The position numbers and the translations under genes were made by a program. The notes below the pieces were generated by a model that made no database searches, was not told the DNA's origin, and saw nothing but the letters and a program-made list of their open reading frames with translations. A stretch of 64,000 bases of DNA from Sequoia sempervirens (lineage: Eukaryota; Streptophyta; Pinopsida; Cupressales; Cupressaceae), in assembly GCA_007258455.2 (NCBI GenBank), contig VDFB02193867.1:529286550-529350549 (forward strand), read 5' to 3'. Shown one piece after another: positions 57,790-64,000 of the stretch; the first letter of the stretch is position 1, and each line of letters begins with the position of its first letter.

Positions 57790-59125
57790 TGTGTCGTAGA
57801 ATAAAGTACCCTTTCCTTGATCACAGATAATTCATGATAAATTGGACTTAATGAGGCCTTGACTTAGTTTTCTGAGGCATCTTATGCATCTACACTAGGT
57901 CTTGGACCTTTGCAAATTGAATAAAGTGTGTTTGTTGATGTCTTGTAAAAGTGTTGTAGAGTTTTGTAAAGGACTTTCACACTTTTCTAGACTTAATGAA
58001 CCTATTTTCCCTTAATTCAACATTATAAAACATGTTTAATTACATCATCACATTAGTTTAGAAGTCTTGTAAAGTGAATTTAATGTTAAACTAGTGTTGT
58101 AATGTGTTTTACACGTACACATTGATTCTTGTGCCTTTCTAGGCTATGTGGACCTCATTTTAGTGTTGTAAAGTGTATTTAATTACACTTTCATAGACTT
58201 ATGTCCCAAGCCCTAATTGACTTTTATATAATCATTAGTAGGCCCCTCTTAACCCATATTGTGCATCCCAAGGCATAATTTAATCAAATAATCGACATAG
58301 TCATCATATAAGCCTAATTTTCTTATTTCTCAGCATTCCAGATAGCAAAAATGACCCCTATGGGATGCATTCACCATTAGTGGTGAATTAGTCCCATCTA
58401 GGTGGGACCCATTCTCCATTTGTGGTGAATGAGTCCTATTTTGAGTCATTTTTGGGGTTTGAGCTGGAAAAATTAGATTTTAAGTTAATTTTACATCATG
58501 TCGGCCTGTGATGAGGTATAATCGAGATACTAAGGCACAATTGTCTATAAATAAGTACTTTTATCCTCATTTTACATATCTCTTGTCTCTTATCTCTTAT
58601 CATTCCTTCATCCACCAATATTTCATTTCAAGTCAAGAAAGCTAGGGTTTCTTCATTAGAAGTCATCAAGTTAGCTTTCTAAAGCATTTGAGGGCTGATT
58701 TTACATGTATTGATGTAGAATTTCAAGATCATTCATTCATGGCAAGTTAATTTATTCCACTATTACATGTTTTATTCTATTATTTCATCATTTTTGTTTA
58801 ATTTCCTAAAAGGGGTTTGACCAAGGCAAACCCTCATGCCCTAACAATCAACATCATCCCTTTTGTTCATGTGTTTTTGCAAATTTGCGTCTCTTGGAAG
58901 CTTAGAAATCATTGAAGATCAAGTTGCAAGCTTTCTCAAGTTTTCTCCTCATTCAAAAAGTCAAAATATCAACAAAAAGTCATTTTCAGGCCCGAATATG
59001 ATAGTTTCGGAAGTGGATACCTACAGGGCATCAAAGTGTAGATTGGAAACTCTAGAATCCACTCTTGAATATTTAGAAATTCAAAAGTGGGCTAATTCAA
59101 CATGGGTGGTGAATGAGTTGGGCTG
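57790..59125 (+). repeat. E4 3' LTR, truncated
   Basis: Aligns with the 5' LTR to about 38000 and then stops, so about 480 bp of LTR end are missing. It lacks the TIR element. Dyads at 58362-58395, 58403-58437 and near 59085. Confidence 0.8.
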
Positions 59126-60032
59126 ATGCAAGAAGTTGGGTACACAAAAAGCTCAAAAAGTGGAAGTGTTTTTGCTATTTTTTAGAATTTGTCACACTTG
59201 GACTGAAAATTTGAGGCACGTACACAATGAAACTTAAAAAAAGTCAGTAATATGAAATTTAGCATTTTGAATCTAGCTTCCAAATATGTAAATTTTTCAA
59301 ATACCCAAATTATAGAAATTAAATTTTGATAGGGATCTATAAAAACCACTTTTTAAAAGTCATTTTTTTACAATAACAAGCACGTGTACGGAAAACACTT
59401 TTTGACCCAAATAAAAGTATTTTTCTAATTAATTTTGGGAAAAGAAAGCTAACAACATGAAGTTTGGTCTGAAATTCTTTTTTATAATTTTTGGTTGAAT
59501 TATTATTTTTTATTAAATTTTTATTGGCCTTAATTGTTGTTTTTAAAAATCAACGTGTATGGACAACATTATTGGACCTAAACTAAACATTTTTTGACTC
59601 TTTTTTTTTCATTGTGTATAGAATTGTCTGAAGTTTGATGCCATATAATTTTTTTACAAAAAAATTTCTAAACCAAAAAAAAGTTATTAAAAAATAAAAA
59701 AAAGCCTGATATTTCAAGTTTAAGGACTAGTTTTCTTAGAAATTAATTAAAAAATAGCAAACATAATCCCATATTAATAAAAATTATATATTTGGAAAGT
59801 AGAAATTGTGTTCTCTAATGGGTTTTAATTTTATAGATTGATTCAAAAAACAAGTCCATCAACCATGTTGTCAAAGTTGGACATTCTTCTTCAATCTATC
59901 TTAGTTTTTTAGTTGCAGGTCAAAGGCTAAGGCTCGGATTTCAAAGCATTTCCCAAGCCTAAAACCAAGGTTGGATGTGGTGTGGGAATTCAAATTTTAA
60001 ATAATGCGTACACATTACAAAAATGCGTATGC
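59126..60032. other. AT-rich region, nothing recognised
   Basis: Homopolymer-rich, without frames or repeats I can assign. Confidence 0.4.
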
Positions 60033-61062
60033 AGGGTGATCCCATAATAGTGGTTTACAATTTTTGGCCAAACTGGACACTGAAATTTTTATTTTTAACT
60101 AAATCTTCACATTCGGACACCTATAGCGGCTAAACCGTGAGGAATTTGAAGATGATGCTAACTAGAGTCTCATCGCATTTTTTCTATAGATTCTAAAAAT
60201 ATTTTTTTCAAAATTTTGGAATCAAATTGCCTCTTTTTCCATCTCCCACAAAAACTGGTTTTTCAAAAAATGGCATTTTTAAAAGTGACGCATTATAATG
60301 CATAAATTTTTTTCCATGAAGGATAAAATTATAATTCTTTCAAATTTAGATTTCTAACTCCGATATCTGGTGCTTGCACTTGGTTAGATAGTTTTTATTG
60401 AATATTTTTCTTTAATCAAGTTTCAAGTCAAACCAATGACAATTCAGACATAACACGATATATAACGCGTAACTTTTTGTATATATCAAAATTCAATTTT
60501 TTTGTTGGATCAAGGACTTCAATATCTGGTGCACTCATATTTTCAAATTTTTTTGATAACTGCTATTTTTCCACATGTGCAGAATAGAGACCTTCATTTT
60601 CAAAAAACCTATGTTTAATAAAACTAAAAAAATAAATACATAATAAAACCAAAACATATTAAAATTATATTCATTGGATAGCTCATTTCGAGGACTACCT
60701 GACTCCAATTGGGTTTGTGAAGATTCCCCCATTTTCATCCTCAACCTAAGCGTCAAAGCGTAAAAAATTAGGTTTTTTGTGTGAACAAAGTCAAAAATTA
60801 GGGAAAAGGGGGGTTCGCTAGAACCAGGGGGGTTCTAGCGAACCAGGGTTCATTCGAACCCCCTCAATATGCATTTTCCCTTTTGTTTTTTGGGCGAAAA
60901 ATGTGGGCCTCGTGATTGATGGGTTCGGTCGAACCCCTTTATGGTTCAGTCGAATTTGTAGGTTCATTCGAACCCCTAAAACCAATTTTTTTGCCATGGG
61001 GCCATTTTTTCTCAGTTTTCCTTCCTCCATCAAATTGTAAACCACTATTGTGGCTTCACCCT
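60033..61062. mobile_element. foldback/TIR element with palindrome cluster
   Basis: AGGGTGA..CCA.AATAGTGG and the following TTTACAATT form 30-bp inverted ends (60033-60062 and 61033-61062) with three mismatches. There is no clear target duplication. The inside has no convincing coding frame and contains the GGTTC....GAACC cluster. It could be a non-autonomous DNA transposon or part of a larger unit. Confidence 0.5.
60812..60974. repeat. cluster of GGTTCNNNNGAACC palindromes
   Basis: GGTTCGCTAGAACC (60812) and GGTTCTAGCGAACC (60831) form a perfect 14-bp inverted pair with a 5-base loop. GGTTCATTCGAACC (60847), GGTTCGGTCGAACC (60922), GGTTCAGTCGAATT (60943) and GGTTCATTCGAACC (60961) follow. 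Each is itself a dyad. Confidence 0.85.
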
Positions 61063-61503
61063 ACATTATTTAAATGAAATATGTACACGTTTAATAATGC
61101 ATATGTGTTATCTATTTACCCGTTGGGTAAAGGTAATGCGTACGTGTTATGAAACACATACACATTCCTGGAACATAACGCGTACACGTTTCTAATATAT
61201 TCATTTTTCCCTAATTTAAAAAATACTGGTAAAACACGATTTTCCTACAACATTCTTTTTCTGCAGTACAGTCTGAAAGTGTCATTTTCTGCGTCTTTTA
61301 TTGCAAATTTGTCTTTTTTAGGGCATATTCTATTCAAATTGTTGGAAGAGACAAAGTGCAGGTTGAATTTTTTGAAGTGGAATCAAGTACAAGAACTTTT
61401 TAGAAGAAGATTTAGAAAAAGAGAATTTTTGGATGTAATCATGATGTTTTTGTACTTCAGAGTTTATAGAAAAAATGAACTTCATAGTACATAGTTTAAT
61501 TTG
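61063..61503. other. spacer, no gene
   Basis: Contains several ACGCGTACACGTT-like words shared with 60000-60030. The open frame at 61279-61494 has no recognisable motif. Confidence 0.35.
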
Positions 61504-61514
61504 AATATTTCAAG

Positions 61515-61744
61515 CCGATAAGGGCGTGGTTCGGTGGTCAAGTCGCTTGGTTGTAGTGACGGCCACCAGGATTCAAACCCTCACTAGGCCAAAGTGCTTG
61601 CAGGCCTTGTGCCTTCACTGGGCCTTTGTGCTCATAGGTTTGGTTGTTTCTTGTGTTTTGTTGTACCTGGTTCATAGCTCCGGTCAAAAAAAGCATTTAC
61701 CCCTAATAATATGGGTGCATTGCACCTTTAAAAAAAAAAAATTA
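61515..61744 (+). mobile_element. tRNA-derived SINE, copy 2
   Basis: It has an A-box-like TGGTTCGGTGG, a B-box-like GGATTCAAACCC, a body sharing TTCATAGCTCCGGTCAAAA with the SINE at 17309, and an oligo-A end (61730-61741). A perfect 11-bp target duplication, aatatttcaag, flanks it (61504-61514 and 61745-61755). It would have been transcribed by RNA polymerase III and moved by LINE enzymes. Confidence 0.85.
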
Positions 61745-61820
61745 AATATTTCAAGGAGGTGGCAATTTGAAAATAATTTTTTTGAATTATTTTTTTTGTC
61801 ATCAAAAGGGTTTGGTAACC

Positions 61821-64000
61821 ATGGGTGATAAGAAAAGACAAAAAAAAAAGATGTAGAAAGTTAATGACACCCGAAGAAATTCAAGCAAATAAAGATAAGG
61901 AGGAAAAAAGACAAAGGGAAAGGAGAGAAAAGATTCATCAAATGAAAGATTTGGAAGCATCTCATTCCAATAATGTTCAAGAGGAAGCCATGAATAATGA
62001 AATGAATGTAGATGATGCAAATTTGGAGATGGTTAATATGGAAGAAAATACAATTATAGAGACAAACCAAACTATGCATTCAACGTCAACTTTGAATGAT
62101 ATGCAAACTTCAGGTATGTCTTCAAATCCACCTCCCAATGATATGGAAAATGCACCTATTCAAACAATCTATCCAGGTATGTGTTCAAACCAAAGTTTTG
62201 ATAATATTGATATTGTTTGTTTAGATGAAGCTGGATACACCATTGATGAGATCAATAATATTAGGGTTGAAACAATACAAAAACAAAAAAATGATGAAAT
62301 TATATCTTATGAGAATGCAAATGAGAATGAAATCCCTAATATTGATGAAAATGAGAATGACATCCCTCATATTGATGAAAATGATAATGAAATCCCTTTT
62401 ACATTTGAAAATGAAAATGAAACCCCTTGTGTGAATGAAAATGAAACTCCTATGGATGAAGGTGAAAATGTTTTTTTTACAATTGAAACAGATGTGCTAG
62501 ATAACCTTCATGGTAAATTTTCTTCGAGACAAATTAGAAATTATGGAAATAAAATATATAAAAAAAAAAATTATAGAAAGAAATTAGGATTCCAATGTCA
62601 ACTCATGGTGCAATTGATGAGAATGTTGAAAATGAGAAAAGTGATGAAAAAATTAGGTTTTTTTGTAAAATCGAAAAAAGAAAGATGATTCAATAGAACA
62701 AGTCATATCTAGTGTTGCTAATTTTATTGATGTTATTGGTAAGAAAAGTCGATTAAAAGATAAGAATGCGGCTCATCGTGCAATAACAACTACTCTAGTT
62801 GATAAAACAACTTCAAATAAAAGAATGTTAAGTAAGATTAGTAAATGTGTAAAAGTAAATCCTAGAACTTTGATAAGAGTTGCTAAACGAAGAGAAAGTA
62901 TTGAAAAGAATCCTATTAATCAATGTTGGAGTTTTAGTGGTAGACTCCCAAGATCAGACATGAAATTAACTAATGAAATTAAATCTTTAATTGATAAATT
63001 TTGGCATGATAATACAAGAGTATCACCTAACATTAGAGATGTCTTAAAATTAAGGGTGGGTTCCAAAATTCGTGAACCTCATCCAAAGCATCTGTTTGAT
63101 ATGACTCAAACTGAATTATATTAAAAAAAATTAGATGCTTCAATCTTACCATTGAATATTAAAATAAATCAAAGATCATTCGAAAAGTGTAAACCTTGGT
63201 ATGTTAGAATTAATAAGCAACAAATCTCTTATTGTTGTAAGACTCATGTACAATTTCGTTATTATGATGATATATTTCGATATATATGATGCACTTTGCA
63301 TGCTAACCAAATTATGCAGGACATTTGTGGCATTAATATGCCACCTGAAAGAATCAAATATTTTATAGAAAGTTTATTTTGTGATCCCTCTTTAAATGGA
63401 AACTCGTTTTTTTAAAAGCATGCATTTCTAGAGAATGCGATAGATGTGGTAAATTTTCATTATTAGGAGAATGTATGCATGAAAGTAGTTTAGATGAATT
63501 TGGACAACAATTAGTGGATGTGAAAAAAATTAAAAATGTTGAGTATTCTTTAAAAGATGGAAAAACTAGAAAACATGTTGAGCTAGTTGTGGAAAAAGTT
63601 AGTGTGCATGCTTTTATTAATGAGTTTAAAGATAAATTTGTACCTAAATATGTTCAACACTCTCATAATGCTCATTGGATTCATAATCAATTTTGTTTAT
63701 GTAAAAACACATTCCCAATTGGAACTATATTGTTAGTTGTTGATTTTGCTGAAAATTATACTCTTGCTCCACAAGAAAAAATTCAATCATAGTATTATAA
63801 TTCAATGCAAGTAGCTATATTTATTCACATTTTTTATAGACATGAAAAAGATAGTACAAAAGATAATATAAATTTTTTGAGAGAGTACGATTTTTATGTA
63901 AGTGATATAATCGATTGCATTCATCTAAGTTTGTACAATATTGTTTTGATATATTTTATAAAAATTTAAAACAGAGAGGAATTCAAATGCTAGAACATCT
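61821..64000 (+). pseudogene. transposase-like gene, decayed, runs off the window
   Basis: ATG at 61821, then a poly-A slip; the main frame (61825-62688) has a basic start (LMTPEEIQANKDKEEKRQRE) and acidic Asn/Glu repeats. After a frameshift near 62690: DDSIEQVISSVANFIDVIGK, NPINQCWSFSGRLPRSD, a Cys-rich ISRECDRCGKFSLLGEC, HNAHWIHNQF and LLVVDFAENYTLAPQEKIQS, with stops at 63122 and 63790 and others. After the last stop comes HEKDSTKDNINF and FYVSD. The DFAENY...Q block and the later SD block recall a widespread family of uncharacterised transposase-like proteins in plants and animals, probably DDE nucleases. That family memory needs a search. Confidence 0.5.
62317..62445 (+). repeat. 36-bp tandem repeat (12-residue, NENE type)
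   Basis: Units encode NENEIPNIDE, NENDIPHIDE, NDNEIPFTFE and NENETPCVNE, in frame, in the acidic linker of the transposase-like gene. Confidence 0.75.

Larger units (their letters stand above)
35849..59125 (+). mobile_element. E4: large gypsy-like element without polymerase, host of E6
   Basis: 5' LTR (35849-38482), primer site, one long gag-position/protease frame (38767-41298), 3' non-coding region split by E6 (41980-57170), polypurine tract (57775-57789) and a truncated 3' LTR (57790-59125). The reverse transcriptase inside these limits belongs to E6, so E4 itself is non-autonomous. Removing E6 and the TIR element leaves about 7.3 kb. Confidence 0.75.

Noticed and set aside
35849..59125. 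E4 as an autonomous element with reverse transcriptase
   Set aside because: The polymerase lies within E6, which has its own LTRs and target duplication. The E4 parts outside it contain only the gag-position and protease frame.
61515..61744. A tRNA gene
   Set aside because: A- and B-box-like words are present, but the sequence continues into an A-rich tail with target duplications and I could not fold a full cloverleaf. It is a SINE.

Overview
The window looks like intergenic DNA from a plant nuclear genome, probably one with a very large genome. I see no intact host gene, rRNA, tRNA or CRISPR array. Nearly everything recognisable is a transposable element, most of them decayed and nested in one another. 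The plant assignment rests on Ty1-copia elements with a TGGTATCAGAGCC primer site, Tat-like Ty3-gypsy elements with two RNase H domains, a Helitron with a plant-style Rep-helicase, and tRNA-derived SINEs. A conifer or other gymnosperm would fit the abundance of old LTR elements, but that is inference.

Layout. 1-723 is the 3' part of an LTR, followed by its primer site and an internal region (E0) that resumes at 6986 after a 6.1-kb LTR element, E1 (854-6985), inserted into it. E0 carries an acidic repeat-rich pseudogene and a G-patch motif, and is cut at 10924 by a minus-strand element, E2 (10924 to about 19640). E2 holds a solo LTR (15045-17773), which holds a TIR transposon (16703-17638), which holds a SINE (17309-17455): a four-level nest with target duplications at several levels. 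LTR fragments, a complete LTR (19927-21360) and the 5' end of a minus-strand copia element (21367-22266) follow. 22267-27000 is AT-rich and mostly unassigned. A degraded Helitron lies at 27041-31500 and an internally deleted copia element (E5) at 31857-35848.

From 35849 to 59125 lies a large gypsy-like element, E4 (LTR, primer site, one gag-position/protease frame, polypurine tract, 3' LTR). It has no reverse transcriptase. A full-length Tat-like element, E6 (41980-57170), sits inside it. E6 has two 1401-bp LTRs, a 5-bp target duplication (gagac), gag, protease, RNase H, reverse transcriptase, a second RNase H and integrase, plus two extra regions: an antisense reading frame with a TATA box, and a long sense frame. 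The right end holds a foldback element with a cluster of palindromes, a second SINE with perfect target duplications, and a decayed transposase-like gene running off the window.

How the parts fit. E4, E0, E2, E1, the solo LTR and the 19927 LTR are related: TG..CA LTRs, a TTGGTGAACC primer site, and an AAAGTGGGGG-type polypurine tract. Most of these LTRs contain one or more copies of an imperfect 34-bp dyad (GGGACTCATTCACC ... GGTGAATGAGTCCC), seen at more than 20 places. E4, E0 and E2 have no visible polymerase of their own, so they probably depended on proteins from another element. In the reading frames I followed, most premature stops can be explained by C-to-T change on one strand or the other, as expected of long-methylated DNA.
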